From: Branchiostoma floridae
Lineage: Eukaryota; Chordata; Leptocardii; Amphioxiformes; Branchiostomatidae
Assembly (NCBI RefSeq): GCF_000003815.2
Contig: NC_049987.1
Coordinates: forward strand, 11,335,049-11,399,048
Direction: 5' to 3'
Length of the DNA: 64,000 nt
Shown: piece by piece, positions 41,363 to 52,956 of the stretch
Layout of the letters: the number at the start of each line of letters is the position of its first letter
Position numbering within the stretch: the stretch's first letter is position 1
Position numbers and translations under genes: made by a program
The notes under the pieces: generated by a model
Seen by the model: only the letters and a program-made list of their open reading frames with translations
The model's database searches: none
What the model was told of the DNA's origin: nothing

Positions 41363-42303
41363 CACAATGTTTATGAACTGTAAACTATGTATGCTTTTAT
41401 TCATGTTAAGTGAACTATCCACTTAAACAGCAATTCTCTCCGAGATCATTTGTTTTAAAGTGCAATCACGTGCTAGAAATTGATTGTGTATGTTAATTAT
41501 ATTAAGTAAGCAGAGATTTTAATGTACAACAAGTCACAATTCAGCCCCTGGCTGCCAGTACTTTGTTTTACTAATAAACCATTTTTGATTGTTTGATTGA
41601 TTAAGTCAAGGGTTAACAGACATCTTTCACAATACAGTATTATAACCCAAAACGTTTGAGTGGCTCCATGAGCCTTTGCGGTGAATCCTATATATATATG
41701 GCCTCCTTCGGTCATATGGCCTCCTCCCCCCCCCCCCCCCCATCTACCCAGGTGAATCCTAAGTAAATAAAAAAAAGATAACCACTGTCCGATAATTGGT
41801 AGTATTTTTTCTGAATCACCGTAGTTTAAAAATACTGTGCGTCGAAATGGGTCCATGAAAGCCATGAAGATATTTTCACGCAAGTGGATGCCATAACGAT
41901 TTTATAAAAGATGTGTCATCGGTAACGGCCATGAAATGCGCTTCAAGTTTCTGCCGACGTTTTGCATCTTCCGCAATACGTCCTGCAATCTTCCGCAGAA
42001 TTAGAACACGTAACGTTAAAAAAAAAATTCTGGACGTCCCGCAATCATCTGCAAAAATTGTATGAAAGACGCCAGAAGGTTTCCGCATACGCAAGAGATA
42101 TGTTGCACATGTACATAGTACAATAGTAGTTGAAGGTAGGAGGTCCATAACAGATCAGTCAGAAAACATTTTTATTTCCCAAACAAAGGTGCTTTAATCA
42201 AGAAAGTGTGGTATTCATTTTTTGGTCCATCTATCTATGATAAGCAACTGGGTTGACGGCTCAGCAATAGAAAATGCTCATTTACTGGACCTCATTAACA
42301 TAA
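41363..42303. other. No gene seen; poly-C tract
   Basis: AT-rich sequence with a C homopolymer of about 15 nt near 41727-41742 and a short TATATATATG tract near 41690. No supported exon. Confidence 0.4.
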
Positions 42304-42589
42304 NNNNNNNNNNNNNNNNNNNNNNNNNNNNNNNNNNNNNNNNNNNNNNNNNNNNNNNNNNNNNNNNNNNNNNNNNNNNNNNNNNNNNNNNNNNNNNNNN
42401 NNNNNNNNNNNNNNNNNNNNNNNNNNNNNNNNNNNNNNNNNNNNNNNNNNNNNNNNNNNNNNNNNNNNNNNNNNNNNNNNNNNNNNNNNNNNNNNNNNNN
42501 NNNNNNNNNNNNNNNNNNNNNNNNNNNNNNNNNNNNNNNNNNNNNNNNNNNNNNNNNNNNNNNNNNNNNNNNNNNNNNNNNNNNNNNNN
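42304..42589. other. Assembly gap, 286 N
   Basis: Run of ambiguous bases; the non-round length suggests a size estimated during scaffolding. No flanking gene is interrupted as far as I can see. Confidence 0.95.
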
Positions 42590-44553
42590 CTGACCTCGCA
42601 CTATGTGCGCCGGATTGACGCACCATGAAATAAACGCGATTGTTCTTGGCAAAATCACTTAAATCAGTTTCTTTATTAACAGTTTTGTGAAAAATACATA
42701 ATGTGGCCATTTTATAAACCACATTCTAAAGTATGCGAGCATAGACAACTCTCTGCATGAATTTTGTGTTCAACATTACCTGGGCCAGCGCATAGTGTTA
42801 ACAGTCATTCACGCTGATGAAGTTAATATGAAGCGTGATGTTTGCTCTATCTTGGCAGGATCGCCACTCTGCTAGGGGAAGCCTTCGGGCCTACCCTATA
42901 TACCTTTCGGGGAGCTGTCCAGCTTATCTTCAGACTGACTCTAGAATTTGTTTTGTTTGTCTACCCCAACAAAAAGGGAGTCAAAACAAACTCCTTTGTC
43001 AAACCAATGTGTTTTGCCCTTCGGGAAAACATTAAAAAATAATGTCGCATCAAGGGGTCGAACCCACATTTTCTGGGTTCAAAGTGATCGTCTGAAGTTA
43101 CCTTTTTTCTTTAATTATTCATATTCTTAACGCCACAGCTGAGAAAACAAAACAAATCGCGACGATCACGGATGTCAATCATTCAGTAGCCATGGTAACC
43201 AATAAAGAAGCTATTCGTCACTCAGTGGCGTTGCCATGGCCACATCCAAGCGGGGAAATCCCATCTGCCACGTTTGTTAACTTGTTGTCTAGGTGACCTG
43301 CACCGGAACTCTGTAGGAAAAAAAAACCGACATGAAACCATTAACTGTCGTCGGAAGGCCATCAGATTAATGTCGGAAGTTAAAAGTCCATCGGATAAGT
43401 GCCGTTATATCATTGGAAAATCGACATTGGAATACGGTTTTCCTACGAAAATCCAAAGGGCAAGACGGATCACCGTAAATTCCGACGAAAAACCATCATA
43501 TTCCCACATGCACGCGCCGATGTTTTTCCGACATTTTTCTTGGGTAAACCCCACCTCCCCGTGCACTGTGCTCTACCCTTAGTATTCTTTATATATGAGA
43601 TGATGTCAGATGAACAGTATACTATACTGTATAGACAGTGAGCTTGTGTGCATGTATGCAGACAGGGCTTTAATACAATCTAGTGTTGTTGTTGCCTCAA
43701 TATGTCATCTGTCAATCATGTTTCAATAACATATTGTGCTGAGTACACAACCTAGATGAGACAGAAGGATGACTATAGGAACACAACCTGGTACTAAAAC
43801 ATAGGATCAAGTCAGCATATACCTGTATGATCTACTCCTCACAGTGATTGACCTTTATGACATAAGCATAATATTCGGTGCAGAATTCCTATGGCTGATA
43901 TCAAGTACTGTATTGTTAGGATGAGCGCTGGTTCATTGACTCTTACCAGCACCACGGCACACCAAACAAAATTTGCACACACTTTATGTTTCCAAAATAT
44001 TAGCGGCCCACTTGAACTGCTTGGTATGTATGGTAAATATCCGGTGCTGGGCACAAGAGTTTATGATTCTGACTTTCCGTAGGGGAAATTTGTTCTGGTG
44101 GAACAGCTATCCTCAATAAAGGACAGAGAAAATATTGCACAATAGCTGTAATATTGTAAGAAACAAAAACTTAGCTCAATACTAGTAATTATTCATCAAT
44201 TTTTACTTTTTAGTTTAAGGACTGCCTTAGCTTTACAATTTTTCATTGACAAGTTGTTTTAAGGTCATTCATTTGAATTTCAACCCATGAAAACTTTGAC
44301 AACTTCCTTTCGAAATTGACAAATGTCATCCTTGGCTAAGAGTAAGACATACCTGTAGACCATCTAAATGTCAAGTATAAACAACCTGAAGGTAAAGGTA
44401 GTCACTACAAAGTTATGTGTGAGCTGGGTCACTGCATATTCTATTTTTCAAGTATGCACTTTTTGTTGTGAAAACTTATTCTAACAACCCATATTAAGTT
44501 GCAATTGTTTTTTAATTGAAGACTCTACAGAATGAAGTTTCTTTTTCTCTTTA
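42590..44553. other. No gene seen; repeat debris
   Basis: Contains a small hairpin (AAAGGGAGTC ... AACTCCTTT, about 42976-43001) like those near LINE ends elsewhere in the window, and a GGGGTCGAACCC match (about 43053-43064) whose reverse complement resembles a Pol III B box. The right part, to 43571, is TCGGA-rich and belongs to the possible element starting at 40238. The remainder to 44553 is AT-rich without recognised exons. Confidence 0.35.
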
Positions 44554-44920
44554 GGCCACACCAATTTAATTTCTTGGTTCACGGATTTTTTCATGAAAAA
44601 TATGGAGCGAGAGGGCGAAATAAAAATAAAAATAAAAATTGTAAAATGCTTGGGGTAAAGGTAACGGCTAATCCAAAACATAAAGAAAAAAAGTTTTCAG
44701 CTTGAAAAAAGTACAAAAACACTCTTATTGTACAGTAACAGCACCCGTATGCACACTTTAAGGAGCTTATAATATAAAGGCCAATTTGCTACCCCAGAAA
44801 GTTGGTGAATGGTTTCAATAATGGTGAAAATTTGCTGAGTGGTAATTTTTATTTTTATTTTTTTTTCCAAAAAATAGGAGCGAGCGAATCCGTGAACCAA
44901 GACATTAAATTGGTGTGGCC
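44554..44920. mobile_element. Harbinger-type MITE (367 bp)
   Basis: GGCCACACCAATTTAAT at the left end is mirrored by ATTAAATTGGTGTGGCC at the right, and the similarity continues inward for about 35 bp (TCTTGGTTCACGGATT). A 3-bp TTA duplication flanks it (44551-44553 and 44921-44923). A TWA target and GG(C/G)C termini are the PIF/Harbinger pattern. AAATA/TATTT-rich interior, no coding capacity. Confidence 0.8.
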
Positions 44921-45717
44921 TTATATGCACAGTATGGCTTCCTGTATCCAACTACAGTCTTCCTGAATAGATACTTCAGAAAGCTCGAGTATCCGCTATA
45001 CTGATTGATGGAGATTAATTCTGGTCTACGTGACTACCAAACATGCTTGAAACTTAATACATCCACCAATACAACCACTTTTGGATTGCTCTTCAAACAG
45101 TGTCATTACTTCTCCGTTGGTAGAGAAAATAACTGAATTCTTACCTACTTCTCTCTACTGTAAAAGTGTAATACATGTATAGTGAAGAATATCAGGGCAG
45201 ACAGTGATTTCGGGCCTCTTCACAACATCACGTAGTGATGTCACACAATAGCAACTTAACTTATTACAACAGCCCTTCAAACCCTCAGGTAAAGGAGATG
45301 ACGTAGAAGAGAGAAACTTAAGACTTATGTTAAGGTAGCAATGTTTTGTTTCCATTTCATACTTACTTCACAGCTATGTGCTCAGCCAGTGGATATAACA
45401 TTTCAGTGTTTCTTAGGATTAAGGAAGGGTAGGTAAGAATTCAGTTATTTTTCAAATGCTAACTTAAAGGTAAACCGCTGATCCCTGATAACTGCAGCCT
45501 CCATAGGTTCACAGTCTGTGGGATTTGTAAACTCATTTCTAGATGTTAAGATTACATGAAGAGTGATATGGCCCACTTGAACCTTGTAATGTTCACATGT
45601 ACGTCCGGTCCAGGTCTAACGATCTCCTACTGTAAGCAAAGGCAGACGTCAGGTAAATATTACGTCATCACACACCTGTCAAAGTCTGACCCTCCCACCA
45701 TGTATCAGGTTTTGTTC
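44921..45717. other. No gene seen
   Basis: Mixed AT-rich sequence between the Harbinger-type MITE and the satellite region. No recognisable coding motif or repeat boundary. Confidence 0.4.
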
Positions 45718-45904
45718 CAGGGTTGGACAAGTTTTCGAAAATCGACTTGTCCTATTGGCACGGCACGAAAAACGGTATTTAAGGACGCTGAAACCATGCG
45801 TAATGTTGACGTATTTTCCTCCTTTACGGATCTATACACCACTTATACGAGTACGTAAATATTGCCTTTAAGTGGTCTTTCTGTAGGTCCGTGTTAGTCC
45901 TTAT

Positions 45905-46870
45905 TTTCCGGTTTTCCCGTTGTCTTTCAGCAGCTTAAAGATGTCGTAAATGATTTTTAAAACCCCCTTAAAACTTGTTTAAAGTTCACGTTTATTTGAT
46001 CTAAAGCCTCTTTACGTCTCATATACAATTGCATTAAGTGGATTATAACGTGTGTTTTAGTGCCTTTTCAGCAGCTTAAAGTTGCCATAAATACTTATTA
46101 AAACGCCCTTAAGATATGTTTAAACTTCACGTTTATTTGATCTAAAGCCTCTTTACGTCTCATATACGTGTACAATAAGAGGATTATAACGTGTGTTTAG
46201 GTGCCTTTTCAGCAGTTTAAAGTTGCCATAAATACTTATTAAAACGCCCTTAAGATATGTTTAAACTTCACGTTTATTTGATCTAAAGCCTCTTTACGTC
46301 TCATATACGTGTACATTAAGAGGATTATAACGTGTGTTTAGGTGCCTTTTCAGCAGTTTAAAGTTGCCATAAATACTTATTAAAACGCCCTTAAGACATG
46401 TTTAAACTTCACGTATATTTGATCTAAAGCCTGTTTACGTCTCATATACGTGTGCATTAAGTGGATTATAACGTGTGTTTAGCTGCCTTTTCAGCAGCTA
46501 AAATTTGCCATAAATACCTATTATAACACCCTTAAGACTTGTTTAAACTTCACGTTTATTTGATCTAAAGCCTGTTTACGTCTCATATACGTGTTCATTA
46601 AGTGGATTATAACGTGTGTTTAGGTGCCTTTTCAGCAGCTTAAATTTGCCATAAATACTTATTAAAACGCCCTTAATACATGTTTAAACTTCACGTTTAT
46701 TTGATCTAAAGCCTATTTACGTCTCATATACGTGTGAATTAAGAGGATTTAATGTGTCTATATTTTTCTTTTTAGCAGCTTAAAGTTGTCATAAATACGT
46801 ACCAAAACACCCTTAAGACATGTTTAAAGTTCCCTCTGTACGTCTCATATACGTGTGCATTAAGGTGTGG
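45905..46870. repeat. Satellite array, 141-bp unit, about 6.7 copies
   Basis: The marker CAGCAG(C/T)TTAAA starts units at 45928, 46069, 46210, 46351, 46492 and 46633, an exact 141-bp spacing; the next copy (TAGCAGCTTAAAG, 46773) is 140 bp on and partial. Shared blocks include TTTATTTGATCTAAAGCC and TTTACGTCTCATATACGTGT. Inner copies are most alike and outer ones diverged, as in arrays growing by unequal exchange. Confidence 0.95.
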
Positions 46871-46879
46871 ATAAGTGCC

Positions 46880-48040
46880 ATTTTAGGAGAATAATCATTG
46901 GCACATTTCAAAGCAAGAAAATACAATGGGTGAAACCTTAAAATTTTATTGAATTACGAGAAAATATTACATGGAAAAGTAAAAAAAAACCTACAGCCTA
47001 CTAGGTATTTGTGGCCTTTCATTCTGATGTAGTCGGCAGTTGAAACAATCACAACGGTTGCGCAATTCCGTGCAGCAGTCCACAGTCCCATTTCCAGTGT
47101 CGGGTGAAGCGTCTCGGCGTAAGTTAAAAAGAGCACACATGTACAGTTCCATCTGGTCACCACAGGAATAAGAATCCGGTAAGATCTAGAGGATCCTAGA
47201 GTAGTGGCCGATATGACTCGTGTTGTTGGGTGGTCCTGGATTCTGTGAACGCGAAACATGTTCAGCTTGCAGTGTCGGCTTCTATAATCCGGGTGGTGCA
47301 AGGGCCGTGATTTCCATTCTGTGTCGATTTCCAACAACAACAGCTTGTACAGAATGATAGCCACCTCGTATCTTTGGGTCAAATTCCGTCACCGGGGGTC
47401 CTAGGCGGTAAAAGAGGTGTCGCGGCCACAACTTGCGGGCTAGAGCAGGCCCAAACTTTCTTCAATACTTCTCTTCAAAAATGAACGCCTGGAAAATAAC
47501 CGCTCCTTGTCGTACGTATGGCCCGTAAATTTGAACCCCCCACTCTTTTCTGCCATTGGATACATCCTATCACATGACACAGCTGTGCCACAGACGGACC
47601 AAGGAAGTTCAACCTCCTTGGACGGACGGAGACGTGCGCCCCATGGCGAGTACGAAATAACGCTGAATAAATTTACATCTTGCCTGCCCAAACAAACACG
47701 AGCAACACGAGAAGACACCGCCTGTGTGCACAAACTGTTCTTTCTCGACGCTTGCTTGTAGATAAAGAAATAAACATATTTCGTACATTTACCTGTAGTA
47801 AGAACTGCTTGCCGTTTTATAGAGAAAACACAACTGACTGCACAAAACGGTATACCTACTACATCCTTATTCTTCAAGCAGAGGTTGAGTCTCGGAGATA
47901 TTCATAGCAGTAGTCGGGATTTCTACCGTCTCTTAGCTCGAGTGTCAACATGCCACAAAGAAAACCTCACCCTGATTTAGACCCTGGAATTTCAGAACAT
48001 ATATGCGGTATAAAAAAAAAAGGAAAGGGTCTCCTCCTGT
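46880..48040. other. Unassigned segment between two satellite arrays
   Basis: Contains two minus-strand open frames of 142 and 145 codons (47382-46954, 47877-47440). Neither has a recognisable domain, and an 84-codon open frame overlaps the second on the other strand. A short palindrome AAGGAAGTTCAACCTCCTT lies near 47601. It could be the body of a larger element carrying the flanking satellites; I cannot name a product. Confidence 0.3.
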
Positions 48041-48044
48041 TCGC

Positions 48045-48760
48045 ATAAACTGCGCTTCAAACATGCCGTATGTTCAGCAGAAAAAGGCACCGTTTCATAA
48101 AACCTTTGAGACGGTATTAGCTAATAGATAAAACGGGGGTAGTACCCCCAAGTTTGCTTAAGCTACGCGGATTCAAAGATTAAACATGTCGTATGTTCAA
48201 CAGAAATACGCAACATTTCACATACGTCTTGGCAACATATAAGCTAAACGGGGTAGGTGTCCCCTAGTTCGCTTAAACTGCGCGGATTCAAAGATTAAAC
48301 TTGTTGTATGTTTTACAGAAATACGCAACATTTCATATACGTTTTGGCAGCATATAAGCCACGGGGGAGGTCTCCCCTAGTTCGCTTAAACTGTGCGAAT
48401 TCAAATATTAAACATGTCGTATGTTCAAAAGAAATACGCAACATTTCATATACGTTTTGGCAACATATAAGCTAAACAGGGGAGGTCTCCCCTAGTTCGC
48501 TTAAACTGCGCGGATTCAAAAATTAAACATGTCGTATGTTCAAATGAAATACGCAACATTTCATATACGGCTTACCAAATATATTAACGGGGGAGGTCTT
48601 CCCTTCTTTGCGTAAATGATGGTTCGAAATAAATTATATATATGGCATGCATTCTTCGGTCAATATTGACCATGGTATACGCAACATCTCATATAATGTA
48701 AAATAGCGCATATAAGCTAACCATGAGAGGTTCTCCCCTGTTCGAATTAAACCTTGCGCA
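48045..48760. repeat. Satellite array, about 115-bp unit, about 6 copies
   Basis: The marker CATGTCGTATGTTC or a close variant occurs at 48062, 48185, 48300, 48413 and 48528, spaced 123, 115, 113 and 115 bp, with a degenerate further copy. Units share TACGCAACATTTCATATACG and CCCCTAGTTCGCTTAAACTG. The unit is unrelated to the 141-bp array 1.2 kb upstream except for a short TCATATACG motif. Confidence 0.92.
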
Positions 48761-49183
48761 CAGAATGTTTGAATACGTCAAATGCTTTCGGAATAGCTAA
48801 AAAACACAGAAGATTATTTTATTTGACTTTGTATTGTATTGTATTTGTATTTGCTGAGGTATAAACATAACATTTTGTACCAGAAAGCGCAATGATTTTC
48901 AGTTTTGACTGTTATAAAACAGATGACGCAATGTTTTATCTAACACCAGACAAAGGCTTATTACATTTGACTTAGCCGGTTAACATGTATTTTGTAACAG
49001 ATCTAGAGAAACGGTATTTGTCCGTTTTGACAGAAAATATTTTTGAGACATTTAAGTTGTCTCTTCGGCATACTAAAATACATGTAAAATTCACGTAAAG
49101 AAACACAACAGATTAAGTTAGATATACAAACGCTGAAATCTTCCGTAAATGCCAAATGTATGTTTCCGATGCCTTTCATATAT

Positions 49184-49245
49184 TTTAAAATCTGCTGAAA
49201 TATTTCTCCGCCTTTAAGGGCTTTATACGTATCTCTGAAACTTTG
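49184..49245 (-). repeat. Conserved about 60-bp dispersed block, copy 1
   Basis: Reverse complement reads AGTTTCAGAGATACGTATAA and onward, and matches 60033-60092 with four differences in about 61 bp. In one frame both copies read FRDTYKA(L/I)KG then EIFQQIL, with mostly conservative changes. It lies in a 129-codon open frame (49392-49003, minus) that I cannot otherwise identify. Confidence 0.7.
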
Positions 49246-49693
49246 CTTAAAAAGTTGTTTTCGTGCTGTGTGGGCAAGACAGTACACAAAAAATTTACTT
49301 CCCCAAACCAACTTTTCACTTGCCCAAAATTCAGAATTAGCAGTGAACTGGGGAAAAACAATGAAAAGATCAGCACATGCAACCAGTGACAAATTTACTT
49401 AGTACTAGTTGGGAGTGAGGGGGGCGCACCTCAGGAAAAATCTGTCCGATCGGTCAAGTGGGATAAGTTTGTCCGAGCGGTACTTTCACTTGCCCTGGAC
49501 TTGTCCAAACCCGTGTCCCAATCAATAATTGAAAACTATATTTGAAAGGTAATCCAGCATTTTTGGGGACACAAAGCCTTGCAGTCCATAGGATTTTGTA
49601 AATTCTGTCCCTCTGTTCATTAGAGTATCAAAAGAGCGTCAGATTCTTAGTTCCCTTGTGTACATCGCATAGTAATTGTCCTAATGTTGGGAC

Positions 49694-50151
49694 TAGGGCT
49701 GGGTACCGGTACAGAAAATTCAGGTCCAGGTCCGGTTCAGGTCCAAAGGATCAGGTCCAGGTCCGGACCTGAACCTGGACCTGATGCAGTATGACTCATA
49801 GTCATACCAATGGTCCATTTCACTACCAAGAAATCTGTTTGGTGGAGTATTAGACTTACACTGACGTTTTAAAATCCTACAACGCTAACTGCACCTGTAC
49901 GATTGACTGTAAACCTTGATAGAAATTACTATAAACTTTACTCTACTTCACTCATGTTATTTTCTTCCACCGGCAAGCGCCAAAACATGTGAACGCCTGA
50001 TAAAAGAATCTGTTAATTTTCTAATCGGTCCAACATCCGGTCCACCTAATTTTTTCAGGTCCGGTTTTTCTGGACCGGTCCGGTTTTTCTGGACCGGTCC
50101 AATAAGAAAAACCGGTTTTGTACCGGTACGCTGTACCGATACCCAGCCCTA
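49694..50151. mobile_element. hAT-type MITE, copy 2 (458 bp)
   Basis: Inverted relative to the 741-1173 copy, with the same TAGGGCTGGGTA termini and the same internal CAGGTCCAGGTCCGG blocks. Flanked by GTTGGGAC on both sides (49686-49693 and 50152-50159), a perfect 8-bp target-site duplication distinct from that of copy 1. The internal TCCGGTTTTTCTGGACCGG is duplicated here, accounting for part of the extra length. Confidence 0.88.
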
Positions 50152-50159
50152 GTTGGGAC

Positions 50160-52777
50160 CAGTGTGATGTTTTAGCTTCCTATCACCTAACATCTAATCT
50201 GGATCAAGATGCCTTTCAGTTCACATTTGTAACAAATCTATGGTACTTAACAATTTCAGTATGTGTTCAGTATGTGCCTGTGTATAACTATAAGGCACCA
50301 GAGAAACTAAAGGTATCCTTTTGATTTGCTCAGCAGCTAATAATGAACTAACTGATAAATGCTAAAGTATGAGTCGACAAAACATCAATTATAATGGTGG
50401 AGACTATTTTACTATTTATTAAAAAGTCAAAGGATTAATCTGCCAAGCCAATTCAAACATTAGTCTTATCAAGAACGTTATATATACATTATTATATCTT
50501 ATTTGTATAATGTCCTTGGCCATATCTATCAAAGTCTGACACATGTTTACAAAATACACTCGGTCAGCAGAACAAGTTGTGGTATCATACTAGCATTGTA
50601 AAATACTTGGACTTTTTCCAGTGATCCTTCTGTCAGCACAAGATTAACCATTCTTTAAAAACTGCACGCAGCCCTCTATAGAGGTGACAGTGTGTGAATA
50701 ATCCTGGTCTATGCTGACATTCCACCTGTTTGGGGTGAACAGTAGAAGAACAAATACGCATGGTGTTGCCATGACAACGATCGGTATGCTGTCAATCTGA
50801 ATTGTTTCCACTAACGTTCGGCTGAACTAGTTACGTAAAGCGTATTCAAGCAGCGAGACGTTGTAGGGTAATCAAATTGACACTCTTTGTAGTTGAAGTC
50901 ATTAGTTTTCCGGAGTAAACTGCGTCACCATTGCTAATCTTTACAAAAGAATTTAATGAGAGACACAAAAGCACAGACATAACATTTTGTCTAACTGTAA
51001 CTGAAGTTTTTTTTTAAGTTTACAAAAAATTTTCATCACAAATATATAAGACAAGTTTTAGGCATTTGAAATGCTATTGTAGAAAAAGGTAGAAAACTTG
51101 TATTGGATGAAAACAGAATGTCAAACAACAAGGATTTTACCGCCATGAAAAGGTTCCTCTGTTGTTTGTGATGTAATATTAGAGTTGCGGCTAGTACCCA
51201 CACAAAAAGTCATTGAGCTTGAGAAGTGACCACAACCTGACATTGCAGTAGTCTACTTTGTTGTTACACTAATGCCTGGCAATGGTTCAAAGGGTCTATT
51301 TAGAATCGATAGAAAAGTCAACCTTATCATTGAAAATCTTTTTTCAAGAGTTTCACAGACTAGCAGACACTTAAAGGTTGTGTCATGATCAGGGTCTTGG
51401 TAATATTAGATTATGTGCAAAAATCATAGCAATTGTCTATCTTGTAGTGGGAGATGAAAATTAGAACATACAATCACAAGTGCAAAGCTGAAAGTGAAAA
51501 ATTCTATAATCTGACATAATGATAAACAGTAAACACTGGCCACCTGTTGGAGTGTAAAGAAATACACCTTGCAGAATTTTTTCATTAGCCGCTTTTAATT
51601 TCATTAAGGGCATACCCCCTCCCACATCTTGTTACAGATCCCACCTCCCATTGTGTGGGATAGTCTTGGCTATAAAGCTGGGTTCGTTCTGGCATGTGCA
51701 GTCCTATAGAATGATGTGAATGTGACAGACAATACGGTATCCTAGCAACACGACCTGTCCGGCTGTGTGCCACTTTCCAGTCCACCTAGCCTGTGTGTAC
51801 AGTGAAGTGACCAAAGCAACTTCAACACAGTCTTTAAAACAGTCTGGTTTCCCTGTCACTGGTACTAAAGGTTACCAACGAATGTCTTGCCAAGTGTTTC
51901 TTGAGGAAACAAAACAGTGTGTGTTGCATAAGCCGGTCTGTTATGCTCAAGTTACATGCCACAATTGCTACCTTCTATTATTAGTGTCCAGTGTGACCCT
52001 TACTATTGTTACACATACAAAGCTGGGCCACACTAGATGTACCGGTACCCGTTAGTGACCACAATGGATAACTGCGGCCACATATATAAGAATACTTTGA
52101 TTAGAGCTTTATAAATTTTGTGGTGAGGATAAGCCAGAGGAAAACTTCTTTTTACAACAGCTGCAGGTGAGGCCATTAGTTGTGTTTGTACAGGTACGAC
52201 AGAAGTTCTGTCATGCAACATTGGGTTTTTCTCAGGTGGAACAGGCCAGACAAGTGCAGTAGGAAAAGACTTCACCACACTTTTGTAGGATTCAAATGCA
52301 TGATCGTCCAGTGCTCAATTTTGCAAAGTCAAGTCTAGCAATTGCAATGAAAGTAGCACGAAAATGTGATTACAAACATTTGTTGTCAAGCTAAAGGTTT
52401 CTTGCATGACTTGTAATTTGTGATGTTAGATAAACACTTGAGAGGAGATTACCAGGTCTTTGCAGCTACTAGTAGCTACATTTGTACTACTAGTAGTAGA
52501 TTGCCTGAGGACAGTGAAGTCTTGTGACCCCCAACCACTTAAATGGACACCTTATGAAAGCTGAAACAGTTTCTGAATTATACATAATCTTTGATAAGAA
52601 ATTGTGTGCTTTAAGGGCCAGTAAATCCAGTGATTTTTTTTTCAAATGGACAATAGTGTGTTCGTCATCAACCTGGATAAGCACCTATTGCTGTGACAAG
52701 AAGAATTTAACTCTATCTTAAAGTTTTCTTCTAAAAAGTTGAGATAAGTTCTTACACTGTGTCTTGCTTTGTTGCAG
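50160..52777. other. Upstream region of TTLL2; no other gene seen
   Basis: AT-rich sequence ending in a good acceptor (TTGTTGCAG at 52770-52778) for the TTLL2 leader exon, so at least part is probably 5' intron. No recognised exon, RNA gene or repeat boundary in about 2.6 kb. The TTLL2 promoter and first exon were not located. Confidence 0.4.
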
Positions 52778-52784
52778 GTTCAGT

Positions 52785-52902
52785 ATGAAGGAAGAGGAGC
52801 AGCATCTATCTGCTGTAGATCCAGCTACAAAAGTCTCCCCAACATGACTCAAAAGTCATGAAGCTGACGTGTGGAAGGCCACAAGGCCACAAGACTATGT
52901 GA
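52785..52902 (+). promoter_or_regulatory. Chain of three overlapping uORFs in the TTLL2 leader
   Basis: uORF1 52785-52847 (20 codons plus stop), uORF2 52844-52861 (5 codons plus stop) and uORF3 52858-52902 (14 codons plus stop). Each downstream ATG overlaps the previous stop as ATGA. All end before the main ATG at 52957. Such a chain would be expected to lower main-frame translation or impose reinitiation (inference). Confidence 0.6.
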
Positions 52903-52956
52903 AGACAAAAACTTTGACATTTTTCCCTTATTCCGTCCATTTCCTAAGCTATAGAA

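Larger units (their letters stand above)
40238..43571. mobile_element. Possible 3.3-kb DNA element bounded by 19-bp inverted repeats
   Basis: GCACAGTGCACGGGGAGGT at 40238-40256 is exactly mirrored at 43553-43571. Just inside both ends are similar TCGGA-rich sequences (GTCGGATTTTC and TTTTCCGAC-type motifs) reaching about 40460 and from about 43290. The interior holds a LINE fragment, a gap and unassigned DNA, so the element may be nested or may be two separate copies. No clear target-site duplication. Confidence 0.4.

Noticed and set aside
42222-42722. Long open frames spanning the N run (also 20382-20665)
   Set aside because: They are produced by ambiguous bases in assembly gaps.
43053-43064. 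Minus-strand B-box-like sequence as a second tRNA or SINE head
   Set aside because: Only the B-box resemblance is present; no A box or shared SINE body found.
46954-47877. Two minus-strand open frames of 142 and 145 codons
   Set aside because: No known motif, one overlaps an open frame on the other strand, and they lie between satellite arrays. Kept only as a possible part of a composite element.
45905-48760. CRISPR-like regular repeats
   Set aside because: Units are contiguous tandem copies of 115-141 bp without unique spacers, in animal DNA.
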